64,000 bases of DNA from an uncultured Lachnospiraceae bacterium (GCA_944383325.1 CALWPC010000026.1:1-64000); one strand, 5' to 3'; numbered from the stretch's first letter, positions 48,842 to 57,321 are shown. The notes: generated by a model from the sequence alone, not told the origin. Numbers and translations are program-made.

Positions 48842-48869
48842 ATTATAGCCCAACGTGACAAAAAGTCAA
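48842..48869 (-). promoter_or_regulatory. Sigma-A-type promoter for amt-P-II
   Basis: TTGACT and a perfect TATAAT are spaced by 16 bases on the minus strand. Transcription would start near 48834, giving a leader of about 125 bases that contains the terminator hairpin. Confidence 0.8.
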
Positions 48870-48936
48870 GCCATTTCTAAGATTTTGAGCAATCTCACTG
48901 CAATGAAGATGTCTGTAAAATTTATTTTGTATATTT

Positions 48937-50082
48937 TTACCAAATATTTCGATAAATTTCCATCACGTCCGCCTTGTTCGGTTTTCGCGGGTTGGTCGCC
49001 GTGCACCCGTCTGCCAAAGCTGCGTCCGCCATGCTGCTGACGGCCGCCATATAATCCTGCTCGGAAACCTTACCCCACTGGGAGATCGAGATTGGCATAT
49101 CCATCTCCTTCAACATGAACTGAACCCAGTTGACAAGCGCCCGAACTGTTGTGATCGTATTAAAATTAATTAAGCCGAGCAGCTTGGCAATATTGACATA
49201 TTTTTTCACCGCCGGCAAATACTCTTTCCGGCTGCGGCTGTGGATATTAATGTCGCTGTTAAATTCGATAATATGCGGCAGCAGCATCGCATTGGCTCTT
49301 CCGTGCGGAATATGAAAATTTGCCCCCAACTGATGGGCCATCCCGTGATTCAGGCCCAAATTGGCACTGTTAAAAGCAAGCCCTGCCAGACAGGACGCAA
49401 CATGCATCTTCTGTCTCGCATGCATATCGTTGCCGTCCAGATACGCGCGGAGCAAAAAAGAGCCGCAGATCTCAATCGCTTTTTCTGCCAACGCGGCGGA
49501 AAACTCATTATTTTCCACGCTTACATACGCCTCAAGCGCATGCGTAAACACATCCATCCCGGTATCCGCCGTCACAGAAGGAGGTACGCTCTTAACAAGC
49601 TCGGCATCCAAAATCGCCTCATTTGGAATCAGACTTTCTGAGACAAGCGGATATTTAATCGCCTTTTCAGAATCGGTGATGACCGAAAAAGAAGTCACTT
49701 CACTGCCCGTTCCGCTCGTCGTCGGAATCGCCACAAGCGGCATTTCTTCCAACTGACCGATTTTCATTGAGAATTCACGGATCGCTTTCGCCGAATCAAT
49801 CGCCGAACCTCCGCCGACCGTAATAATTGCCTCCGGACGGTAATCAAGCAAATATTTCACACCGCCGACAATTTTCTCCACCGGAGGATCCGGAACAACA
49901 TCCTGAAAAATGTCAAAGGAAATGCCCGCCTCATCAAGCTTGTACGTAATCAGGCGAATCATTCCGCTCTGCACTACAAACGGATCCGTAATAATCAAAA
50001 CACGACTGTACTTTAATTCCCGCAGACGCTCTAGCGCCCCGTCGCCAAAATAAATTTTTGTCTTAATGTCAAAACTTTTCAT
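48937..50082 (-). CDS. Iron-dependent alcohol dehydrogenase
   Basis: A 381-residue group III (Fe-ADH) enzyme. GGGSAIDSAKAI binds the dinucleotide. Metal ligands lie in DTGMDVFTHALEAYVS (Asp and His), GLNHGMAHQLGA and FHIPHGRANAM. Substrates are likely short alcohols or aldehydes such as propanol or butanol, or 1,3-propanediol, in fermentation; sequence alone does not decide. The nearest upstream gene on its strand is the small Lys-rich protein gene, 56 bases away. Confidence 0.9.
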   Translation of the reverse strand: MKSFDIKTKIYFGDGALERLRELKYSRVLIITDPFVVQSGMIRLITYKLDEAGISFDIFQDVVPDPPVEKIVGGVKYLLDYRPEAIITVGGGSAIDSAKAIREFSMKIGQLEEMPLVAIPTTSGTGSEVTSFSVITDSEKAIKYPLVSESLIPNEAILDAELVKSVPPSVTADTGMDVFTHALEAYVSVENNEFSAALAEKAIEICGSFLLRAYLDGNDMHARQKMHVASCLAGLAFNSANLGLNHGMAHQLGANFHIPHGRANAMLLPHIIEFNSDINIHSRSRKEYLPAVKKYVNIAKLLGLINFNTITTVRALVNWVQFMLKEMDMPISISQWGKVSEQDYMAAVSSMADAALADGCTATNPRKPNKADVMEIYRNIW

Positions 50083-50099
50083 GCCGAAACTCCAATCTG

Positions 50100-50115
50100 C
50101 GCCGCAAGTGCGGCG
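50100..50115 (-). promoter_or_regulatory. Small GC hairpin just ahead of the alcohol dehydrogenase ribosome site
   Basis: A perfect 6-bp stem with an AAGT loop (ACTT on the minus strand) lies between the stop of the Lys-rich gene and the GGAG of the next. No T tract follows, so it is not a terminator; it could mark a processing or translation-control site. Confidence 0.3.
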
Positions 50116-50138
50116 ACCTCTTTACCTCATCCTTACGT

Positions 50139-50399
50139 CTACATTAAATGAACCGGCATCTTTTCCCCGATCGGCACTCCTGCGCTCTTTTTTTTCTTTA
50201 CCGTGCGTTTCGTCGTCTTCTTTGCGCCGGACGCCGGGCGCCGGGACGCGGTTGATTTCTTCCTTGGTGCGGACGCCGGCTTCTTTGCCTTCTGCTCGTC
50301 CCCCGCCTCCGTTGCCTGCGTTTGCTCTGCGGCAACCGTATCTTTGTCCTCCGCCAGCGTTTGCGTCGCCCGCCGAATACTTCCTTTTCCTACTGCCAT
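50139..50399 (-). CDS. Small Lys/Ala-rich basic protein paired with ParA
   Basis: An 86-residue protein whose ATG (50399) lies inside the end of the ParA gene (10-base overlap), with AAAGGAGG upstream. An acidic/Gln stretch (about 10-35) is followed by a Lys/Arg/Ala/Ser/Thr-rich tail resembling histone H1-like DNA-binding tails (KKSTASRRPASGAKKTTKRT). It has no folded domain that I recognise. Overlap with ParA suggests a partner, perhaps a nonspecific DNA or nucleoid binder in place of ParB. Confidence 0.7.
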   Translation of the reverse strand: MAVGKGSIRRATQTLAEDKDTVAAEQTQATEAGDEQKAKKPASAPRKKSTASRRPASGAKKTTKRTVKKKKSAGVPIGEKMPVHLM

Positions 50400-51184
50400 C
50401 TCTGTAAAACCTCCTTTGTCATCGTCAGGTACTCCTGAGCGCTTCGGCTGTTTCTCCTGTATGCGAGCACCGGTTTCGACTCGTCCTGCGCCCACTCAAC
50501 CGTACTGTCCACACGAATATAACTGTCAAAAACCGGAACCTCGCTCATTTCATGCAGCGTATCCAATGTCTGACGAAAATAATTTTTCCTCGTATCTACT
50601 TTTGTAATCGCTACGCCAAGCAGTTTCAGCTGCGGCGTCATCTCCCGGACTTCCTCTAAAAACTCAAACATATTGGCGAGGCCGAACAACCCCCACGGGC
50701 TTGCCTCAACCGGTATCATAATTCCGTCGCTTGCGCACAAAATATTTAATACCCAACCGCCAAGCGTCGGCGGAGAATCGATCAGCACATAATCATACTC
50801 GCCCTGTGCCCGGATCGTTTTCAAGCCTTTCTGCAAAATGAGCTCCCGCTGCCACTTTGTAAAAAGCTCATACTCGATGCCGCTCATCAATGTGGAAGAC
50901 GGAATCAAATCCAACCCTTCATACGGCGTATGTACAATATAGTCAATCAGATCTCTCTGATTTTTCACTGCGTAATACAGATTTTTTTCGCTCTGCGCCA
51001 TCGCAAGCACTTCTTCTTCCGAAAAAAAGGCGAGCGACAAATTCAGCTGCATATCGCCGTCCACCATCAGAACGCGGTACCCCATTGAGGCTAGCGCATA
51101 TCCGATATTCGAACAGGTAGTCGTCTTGCCGCTTCCACCTTTATTATTCGCAAAACAGAGCACCCTTGTCTGCCTGCCTTCCAT
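50390..51184 (-). CDS. ParA-family ATPase
   Basis: A 264-residue cytoplasmic ATPase with the deviant Walker A NNKGGSGKTTTCSNIGY, VDGDMQLNLS (A') and VLIDSPPTLGG (Walker B-like). The absence of an N-terminal helix-turn-helix puts it with small ParA/Soj-like proteins that position chromosomes or cellular cargo. Its only neighbour partner is the Lys-rich protein; no ParB is present. The start at 51184 follows AAGGGTGG. Own promoter. Confidence 0.9.
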   Translation of the reverse strand: MEGRQTRVLCFANNKGGSGKTTTCSNIGYALASMGYRVLMVDGDMQLNLSLAFFSEEEVLAMAQSEKNLYYAVKNQRDLIDYIVHTPYEGLDLIPSSTLMSGIEYELFTKWQRELILQKGLKTIRAQGEYDYVLIDSPPTLGGWVLNILCASDGIMIPVEASPWGLFGLANMFEFLEEVREMTPQLKLLGVAITKVDTRKNYFRQTLDTLHEMSEVPVFDSYIRVDSTVEWAQDESKPVLAYRRNSRSAQEYLTMTKEVLQRWQ

Positions 51185-51218
51185 ATTCCGACCACCCTTC
51201 AAGCACTCATTTTATTCC

Positions 51219-51247
51219 ATTATAAAAGAAGAGATCGCTTAAAGCAA
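51219..51247 (-). promoter_or_regulatory. Sigma-A-type promoter for ParA, overlapping a terminator
   Basis: TTGCTT and a perfect TATAAT are spaced by 17 bases. The -35 and spacer lie within the hairpin that ends the M15 peptidase gene. Confidence 0.7.
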
Positions 51248-51254
51248 CCTCTTC
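51220..51254 (-). terminator. Intrinsic terminator after the M15 peptidase gene
   Basis: A 12-bp stem (51228-51239 with 51243-51254, two G-U pairs, three-base loop) is followed by TTTTATAAT on the minus strand. It begins 12 bases past the stop. Confidence 0.75.
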
Positions 51255-51266
51255 CCGCTGACTTTT

Positions 51267-52112
51267 TTAAATACCTGCCGCTCTCATCAACACATACAGC
51301 GCATCCTGCGCGGTGACCTTGGAATCCCCGTCCAGATCGGCTGTCGCCCGCTGCTGTTGGCTGAGAGAAATGCAGCCTGCGCTCTCCTGCAAAATCAGCA
51401 GCGCGTCGGACGCATTCACGATACCGTCGCCATTGACATCGCCGCTGCCCGCCGAGGCGGACAAAAAACTGGAAACTTCATACGTGGAGCTTCCCTCGCT
51501 ATTCCAGAAATAAGAGGAAGAGGTGCGCGTATCCACATGAACCCACGTAGAATACAACCCAATGCCGCGCACTCCAAGCAACTCTGCGTACGCCGCGACC
51601 TGACGCGGACTTACGCCCTGTACTTTAATATCCGCCGCCATTCCCTTCATATGATACGAGTTGGATGCACCGCCTACCGCCGCATTATGAGACGCGGTAC
51701 GGTAACCCGACGTAATGGTCAGCGGCGCCCCAAAATGATCGCGAATCTTTTGCAGCACATTGACTAGCTCACTGTCAATCAAAATCGTATCGGTGCCGTC
51801 TTTGCATGCAAACTCCTTTACCTGAAAGTTTTTTGAAAGATACGTGCTGCCGCTAGCCGCTTTCGAATAGGTTTTCACCGTCGACGCACTGGCATAGGTA
51901 GATTCGTTCAGGGAAAACACGCGCATATCCTCTTCCTCCAGGATCGGATTGCCGTCCGCGTCCAGAGGAAATTCGTCATTTCCCTCCTCCAGTTCGGTTT
52001 CATAAGCCTGCCCGCTCTCTTCATACCAGGCATCCGCCCGCGCTGTCACCGGCACAGAGCAGACCGTAAGCGCGGCAGCAATCAAAACAGCCATCTGACT
52101 CATTTTTTTCAT
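51267..52112 (-). CDS. M15-type wall peptidase with dockerin
   Basis: A 281-residue secreted protein. It has a signal peptide (about 1-27), an acidic lead, an M15A/D,D-peptidase domain with SGYRTASHNAAVGGASNSYH, HMKGMAADI and WVHVDTR (zinc-ligand His and Asp in SxHxxGxAxD and HVD), and a type I dockerin (last ~58 residues, two DxDxD/NxDG-type loops). It should cut D-Ala-D-Ala or related peptide bonds in cell wall. The start at 52112 follows AAAGGAG. It lies 38 bases after the M23 gene, likely same transcript. Confidence 0.88.
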   Translation of the reverse strand: MKKMSQMAVLIAAALTVCSVPVTARADAWYEESGQAYETELEEGNDEFPLDADGNPILEEEDMRVFSLNESTYASASTVKTYSKAASGSTYLSKNFQVKEFACKDGTDTILIDSELVNVLQKIRDHFGAPLTITSGYRTASHNAAVGGASNSYHMKGMAADIKVQGVSPRQVAAYAELLGVRGIGLYSTWVHVDTRTSSSYFWNSEGSSTYEVSSFLSASAGSGDVNGDGIVNASDALLILQESAGCISLSQQQRATADLDGDSKVTAQDALYVLMRAAGI

Positions 52113-52149
52113 CTGTTCATTCTCCTTTGCACTCAAAACCGTAATCACA

Positions 52150-53289
52150 CTATAACAGCCCGGCAGCCTTTTTCAACACATACAGCGCATCCGAAGCGCT
52201 GATTATGGAATCGCCGTCACAGTCCGCAAATTGAAGCTGCTGTGCATCCATCGACATCAGCCCCGCGCTCTGCTTGAGTATGAGCAACGCATCCATGGCG
52301 TTGCAGACGCCGTCCAGATTGACATCGCCCTTTTGGATAGTTGACACATCCACCTGCTTTAGCGGCACTTCCACCAGTCCGGCATCCACAGACGTCTGGT
52401 TTCCCGCCGCATCATACGCATAAATGTGCGTAGTATATACTCCGCTTTCATAATTATGCGCTATATTTGATACATAAAAGGACCACGTATTCCCCGACTG
52501 CTGCCCGGCATAGTTTGTTTCCCAGTCCTCCGCCAGATCATCCTGTCCGTTCGCGGTCGTCCATGTTGGAAACAGTACTTTCGAAACGCCGATATTGTCT
52601 GTCACGTCGCACTGCACCCAGTAACCGTCGCTGCTAACCCCAAATATCCGTACATTGGAAATCACCGGACTGACCGTATCCTGAATCCACGAATCTTCCG
52701 GAGAGACACGTGTAAGCGGATCAAAGGCGGTATTGAGCCAAAAGTATTCCGATGATCCGGTTCTCATCTCAAAGTGCAGATGCGCTCCGGTCGACCGCCC
52801 GGAACTACCGGACAGACCAAGCAGCTGTCCCTGAGACACCCTCGCTCCGACAGAAATTCCGCCGGCAATGGACGACAGATGCGCATAGGATGTCCAGACT
52901 CCATTATCATGACGGATAATGACTGCATTGCCGTATGCGCTGTTGCAAAAACCATCCTTGTAAAAACTTTTACTCGGATTACAGATCCCCTTATCACGGC
53001 AGTTGACGCCGCCGTCATCCGCCCCGTCATAATTGTTGCACCCAGTGTAAACCTCCATCACCGTCCCCGACGCTGCCGAATAGACCTTTGTCCCGTTATC
53101 CGCCGCAATGTCCAGTCCCTGATGGCCGTTTCCGAATCCCCGGTACATATAAGAAATCCCCGGTGTCGGCCATGCAAACTCCGCGGCGTGCGCCACAGCC
53201 GGACACATCGACGCAAACAAAACAGCGCTCAAAAGAACAGCCAGAGCCTTGCGCGCAATGTTATGTACATTTCCCACTTTCAAAACCAT
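52150..53289 (-). CDS. M23 wall peptidase with dockerin
   Basis: A 379-residue secreted protein. It has a signal peptide (about 1-36, ending AHAAE), an M23 LytM-type metallopeptidase (about 40-190) with HQGLDIAADNGT and HLHFEM (zinc His and Asp), several Cys that could pair, a GBS Bsp-like beta domain (about 205-310), and a type I dockerin at the end. It should cut peptide cross-bridges. An ATG at 53289 has little spacing to AAAGGGG; a TTG two codons later fits better. Confidence 0.88.
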   Translation of the reverse strand: MVLKVGNVHNIARKALAVLLSAVLFASMCPAVAHAAEFAWPTPGISYMYRGFGNGHQGLDIAADNGTKVYSAASGTVMEVYTGCNNYDGADDGGVNCRDKGICNPSKSFYKDGFCNSAYGNAVIIRHDNGVWTSYAHLSSIAGGISVGARVSQGQLLGLSGSSGRSTGAHLHFEMRTGSSEYFWLNTAFDPLTRVSPEDSWIQDTVSPVISNVRIFGVSSDGYWVQCDVTDNIGVSKVLFPTWTTANGQDDLAEDWETNYAGQQSGNTWSFYVSNIAHNYESGVYTTHIYAYDAAGNQTSVDAGLVEVPLKQVDVSTIQKGDVNLDGVCNAMDALLILKQSAGLMSMDAQQLQFADCDGDSIISASDALYVLKKAAGLL

Positions 53290-53338
53290 TTCCCCTTTAG
53301 TTTTCTCTTTACGTTTACATAACTTTTCAAGCGCATTT

Positions 53339-53368
53339 ATTCTACTACATATGAATTGTATTTGTCAA
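53339..53368 (-). promoter_or_regulatory. Sigma-A-type promoter for the dockerin wall peptidases
   Basis: A perfect TTGACA and TAGAAT are spaced by 18 bases on the minus strand, about 50 bases before the M23 gene. It is divergent from the cyclophilin promoter. Confidence 0.75.
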
Positions 53369-53407
53369 ATCGTTTTCAGCCGTATTACAATTTTGTAAAC
53401 TTTTATC

Positions 53408-53436
53408 TTTACTATCCGCAACCTGTACACTATAAT
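53408..53436 (+). promoter_or_regulatory. Sigma-A-type promoter for the cyclophilin gene
   Basis: TTTACT and a perfect TATAAT are spaced by 17 bases, with a leader of about 70 bases. Confidence 0.7.
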
Positions 53437-53444
53437 AAAACTGC

Positions 53445-53479
53445 TGATCAGAGATTTTGCAATGTTGATCATCTGATCA
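53445..53479 (+). repeat. Three TGATCA sites in the cyclophilin leader
   Basis: Self-complementary TGATCA occurs at 53445-53450, 53466-53471 and 53474-53479. The last two are separated by TC. They could be a regulator site or chance. Confidence 0.35.
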
Positions 53480-53512
53480 TCCGATAACAAGATATAGAAG
53501 GGAGAACTTCCA

Positions 53513-54037
53513 ATGGCACAAAACCCGGTAGTAACAATTACTATGGATAACGGCGATATAATAAAAGCGGAGCTTTATCCGCAGATCGCTCCGGTCACTG
53601 TGAACAACTTTGTTTCTTTATGCAACAAAGAATTTTATAACGGTCTGACGTTTCACCGCGTCATTAACGGCTTTATGATTCAGGGCGGCTGTCCCGACGG
53701 CAACGGCACCGGCGGCCCCGGTTATCATATCGTCGGTGAATTCCGCCAAAACGGCCGTCAGAACGATCTTGCGCACACGGAAGGCGTGCTCTCCATGGCG
53801 CGGGCAGCACATCCAAACAGTGCGGGCAGTCAGTTCTTCATTATGCACAAGGCCGCTCCGCACCTGGATGGGGCGTATGCCGCATTTGGACGCGTCACCG
53901 AGGGCATGGACGTCGTAGACCGCATTGCGCAGACTCCGACAGACTACTCTGACCGTCCGTTAACTCCTCAGGTTATGAAAACCGTTACGGTAGAGACATT
54001 TGGTCAAACCTACGACGAACCGCAAAAATGTGTCTGA
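53513..54037 (+). CDS. Cyclophilin-type peptidyl-prolyl isomerase
   Basis: A 174-residue cytoplasmic isomerase. The active-site Arg and neighbouring residues lie in YNGLTFHRVINGFMIQGG, with SMARAAHPNSAGSQFFIMH. Typical small bacterial form. AAGGGAG precedes the ATG. Single-gene unit convergent with the subtilase gene, with only two bases between stops. Confidence 0.95.
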   Translation: MAQNPVVTITMDNGDIIKAELYPQIAPVTVNNFVSLCNKEFYNGLTFHRVINGFMIQGGCPDGNGTGGPGYHIVGEFRQNGRQNDLAHTEGVLSMARAAHPNSAGSQFFIMHKAAPHLDGAYAAFGRVTEGMDVVDRIAQTPTDYSDRPLTPQVMKTVTVETFGQTYDEPQKCV

Positions 54038-54039
54038 TC

Positions 54040-55731
54040 TCACTGAATTTGCAGTTCTTGGAGAGCGCCGTATAAATCCAGCGTGCCATACCCCCATTCC
54101 CGATTCGGGTAAGACCGGTCGAGACTGCGGTTTGCGCCGCGGATCAGCAGACTGCCGACCTCCACTCCATTAATATCCGGATCATTATTTCGAACAACGG
54201 CCCACTCAAACAGAAGCGCGACGGCGCCTGCGGTAATTGCAGCGGAAGCACTTGTTCCGCTGCGGTTTCCGACCCGTTCATTTGACACGAGCGCCGATAC
54301 CTCCACTCCGGGAGCCACAATGTCCGGCTTCACCTGATTGCTCAGATTAAACCCTCTGCCGGAAAACACAGCCAGGCTCTGCGTGCCCGCATCATATGCC
54401 CCAACCGAAACGGCCTGCACGACAGTAGAAGGGCCGGTGATCGTCACATAGGGGTCCGGCTGCAAAAAATATACTTCCCCCGTCAAAAAATTCTGAATTG
54501 GAAGCCACATATGAAAAGCGCTGTTGATCTCCTGGGCAGGGTACACTCGAATCGTCCAAATGCCCGACGCCACGCCAAAAAACCGTATCAGCGCCAGAAA
54601 CGTGCCCTCCTCCCCCTCCGAAATCTGATAATCGACAATCACTTCCGTCTGGTCAAATAAGAGCCGATAAATATTACTTCGTTCCACATTGACCGGAATT
54701 CTCGGAATCCGTTCCCCTGAAGGCGATAAAATAGACACCGTAAACACGTTCGCCCGCTCCCCCCAAAGCTCCATTGCAAAGCCGTCTACACCCTCGCCCA
54801 CTCTCAGCTCCACATCGTGATATTCCCTCTGCTGCTCAATCGTCTCCGAAAAATGATGACGCTCATTTCCCTCATTTCCGGCCGCAACCACAACCGCGCG
54901 CCACCGCTGTCTGCTGACATAACGAATCAAATTATCTACTACAGAACCCCCTGAATGATCCCCCTGACTCGTACCCAATCCGATACACAGCACAAGCGAT
55001 TTCAAACGCGCAAGCGCCAGACGGTGCAGATACCAGATTCCTGCAATCAGATCTCCTTCCGCATAAGCCGCGGCCTCCGACGAGATCCCATAAAAGCCTT
55101 TCAGATTCTGCTTGGCCTGCTTCAGCTTGACAACCGCAATCTCCGCTTCCGGAGCCGCCCCAAAAAACGTATCGGTCACGCCGGTACTGGCCGCCGCGAT
55201 TGACGCGAGCGCGCTTCCATGTCCGTCGTCATCCCTAGAAGGCACAATACTGGCCGGTTGATCACTCTGCAGCGCCTGATCAATCTGCTCTCTCGTATAC
55301 TCGCTTCCATATAAAAATTCCCGGGGTACCGTGCCGGTGTTTAACGTCTGATCCCATATCGCCTCAATGCGCGTACTCCCGTCCGCATTGCGAAAAAACG
55401 GACTTTCATAGTCAATGCCCGTATCGACAAACCCGACCATTACCCCGCGTCCGCTCAGATTCAGCCCCGGAAACTGCTGCAGCTGATAAATGCCGCTCGC
55501 CGTCAGATTTTCGAGCGCCATCAGCCCGTAGCATTTCGGAATTGTGGAATATGAAGTATTTTCAAGAGAATACGGCTCCGTAGCATATAATAAAACCGTC
55601 TGATTATTAATCTGCTGATAGCAGGAAAAATTCTGTAAAATATTCGCACCGCCCTCGGATTGTTCCAGATTGACAATATAATCATAATACTGTTCCGATA
55701 AAATAATTTCCCGACAGTCCATAGAAGTCAT
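54040..55731 (-). CDS. Csp-type subtilisin-like serine protease
   Basis: A 563-residue S8 peptidase with all three catalytic residues: Asp (VGFVDTGIDYESP, about 103), His (DDDGHGSALASIA, about 171) and Ser (NRSGTSASAAITAG, about 510). The oxyanion Asn is in VVVAAGNEGN. A long insert domain between His and Ser is typical of clostridial Csp proteases, which activate spore cortex hydrolases in some species. No signal peptide. The start at 55731 has GGAGTG six bases upstream; the ATG at 55758 lacks a ribosome site. Confidence 0.88.
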   Translation of the reverse strand: MTSMDCREIILSEQYYDYIVNLEQSEGGANILQNFSCYQQINNQTVLLYATEPYSLENTSYSTIPKCYGLMALENLTASGIYQLQQFPGLNLSGRGVMVGFVDTGIDYESPFFRNADGSTRIEAIWDQTLNTGTVPREFLYGSEYTREQIDQALQSDQPASIVPSRDDDGHGSALASIAAASTGVTDTFFGAAPEAEIAVVKLKQAKQNLKGFYGISSEAAAYAEGDLIAGIWYLHRLALARLKSLVLCIGLGTSQGDHSGGSVVDNLIRYVSRQRWRAVVVAAGNEGNERHHFSETIEQQREYHDVELRVGEGVDGFAMELWGERANVFTVSILSPSGERIPRIPVNVERSNIYRLLFDQTEVIVDYQISEGEEGTFLALIRFFGVASGIWTIRVYPAQEINSAFHMWLPIQNFLTGEVYFLQPDPYVTITGPSTVVQAVSVGAYDAGTQSLAVFSGRGFNLSNQVKPDIVAPGVEVSALVSNERVGNRSGTSASAAITAGAVALLFEWAVVRNNDPDINGVEVGSLLIRGANRSLDRSYPNREWGYGTLDLYGALQELQIQ

Positions 55732-55821
55732 GTAAAGCACTCCGTTTACATTCTTCATAAATTCTATGAAACCTGTCGGGAAATTATCATTTTAAAAATC
55801 CGCCGGGCGGCGCCGCTAAAA

Positions 55822-57321
55822 TTACATGCCCCTCATCACAATCTGCGGTCCGCCGGTACCCTCAATATATTCTTTTGTAATTATAACACGGCCGATATTA
55901 TGATCTCTCGGAATCTGATACATAATATCCAACATCCGATCTTCGATGATCGCTCTGAGCGCACGGGCTCCGGTATCCCGCTCCATCGCCTGCTCGGCAA
56001 TGGCCTCAAGCGCTCCCTGATCGAACTGGAGATCCACATTGTCAAGCAGCAGCAATTTCTTGTACTGTTTTAAAATCGCATTGCGCGGCTCATTCAGAAT
56101 TCTCACAAACATGTCCTTGGTCAAGCTCTCCAAAGTGACAATAATCGGCATACGGCCCAAAAATTCAGGGATCATGCCAAAATTGCGAATATCCTCCACT
56201 GTCACCTTCTGCAGCAAATTCCGGTCTTTGTCATATTTATCTTTCAGATCGGCCTGAAAACCAATCGACGAGGATTTATTTAAGCGCTCTTTAATAATAT
56301 CCTCCAAGTCCGGAAATGCGCCGCCGCAAATAAACAGAATATTTCTTGTATTCACCGTAGTCAGCGGAACCATAGCATTTTTGCTGTTTGCGCCGACCGG
56401 CACTTCGACGTCGCTGCCCTCCAGAAGCTTTAACAAGCCCTGCTGCACTGCCTCTCCGCTTACATCTCTCTGATTTGCATTCCGTTTTTTAGCAATCTTG
56501 TCAATCTCGTCAATAAAAATAATTCCGCGCTCCGCCCTCTCCACATCGTTGTCCGCTGCGGCGAGAAGCTTGGAAACCACGCTCTCAATATCATCGCCTA
56601 TGTATCCGGCCTCCGTCAGAGAAGTCGCGTCCGTAAGCGCAAGCGGAACATCGAGCAGTCTTGCCAGTGTCTGCACAAGATACGTTTTTCCGCTGCCCGT
56701 CGGCCCGATCATCAACATATTGGACTTCTCAATTTCCACTCCGTCCTCACAGTCTGCCTCAATCCGTTTATAGTGATTGTAAACCGCCACAGACATCACT
56801 TTCTTAGCCTGCTCCTGTCCGACCACATACTGATCGAGCCGCTCCTTAATCTCATGGGGCGGCATAATCTCCGCCAATCGCTGCGCTAATGTTTTATTCT
56901 TCTTTCCTTCAGCAGACTTCTTTTTCAGCTTCTGACGGCGCGGCACCTCCTCCATCCCGGGCGGAATCATCACCTGAATCATACTCGCGTTTGCGGGAAT
57001 ACCGGCAAAAATCTTTTCCAGATCCACCTTTTCAGAGCCAAGAAACGGCTCCAACGTCCTCGCCGCACAGTCGGAACAGATGCACATATGATCCTGAAGT
57101 TTAAACATTTTAGACACTTTGCTCTCCGGCCTGCGGCATACTACGCAGATATTTTCATACGAATCCTCATTCTGATCCTCTTCCTGCACCTGAACTCCGG
57201 TCTCCTCCGATGTTTCCGGTTCCCCATCTTCTTCAGGTATCTCCGAATCCGTAAGATCATCCTCCTGCAAATTTAACTCGTGAAGATCTGTTTGATCCTG
57301 ATTATCTCTGTGATTACTCAT
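55822..57321 (-). CDS. ClpX-like AAA+ unfoldase with acidic N-terminal extension
   Basis: A 499-residue protein (ClpX is usually 410-430). An acidic Glu/Asp-rich lead (about 1-55) precedes a zinc finger (CVVC ... CSDC, about 60-88). The AAA+ core has GPTGSGKTYLV (Walker A), GIIFIDEIDKIA (Walker B), pore loop GYIGDD, and an IGF loop (SSSIGFQAD) that docks ClpP. The start at 57321 follows GGAGG. No clpP is adjacent, so it may be a second ClpX or the sole one. It lies 31 bases after ctpA. Confidence 0.9.
   Translation of the reverse strand: MSNHRDNQDQTDLHELNLQEDDLTDSEIPEEDGEPETSEETGVQVQEEDQNEDSYENICVVCRRPESKVSKMFKLQDHMCICSDCAARTLEPFLGSEKVDLEKIFAGIPANASMIQVMIPPGMEEVPRRQKLKKKSAEGKKNKTLAQRLAEIMPPHEIKERLDQYVVGQEQAKKVMSVAVYNHYKRIEADCEDGVEIEKSNMLMIGPTGSGKTYLVQTLARLLDVPLALTDATSLTEAGYIGDDIESVVSKLLAAADNDVERAERGIIFIDEIDKIAKKRNANQRDVSGEAVQQGLLKLLEGSDVEVPVGANSKNAMVPLTTVNTRNILFICGGAFPDLEDIIKERLNKSSSIGFQADLKDKYDKDRNLLQKVTVEDIRNFGMIPEFLGRMPIIVTLESLTKDMFVRILNEPRNAILKQYKKLLLLDNVDLQFDQGALEAIAEQAMERDTGARALRAIIEDRMLDIMYQIPRDHNIGRVIITKEYIEGTGGPQIVMRGM

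Noticed and set aside
48769-48843. Possible 24-codon leader peptide through the amt leader hairpin
   Set aside because: Its ATG (48841-48843) overlaps the promoter -10 box and so lies upstream of the expected transcription start. A second frame through the hairpin has no ribosome site of its own.
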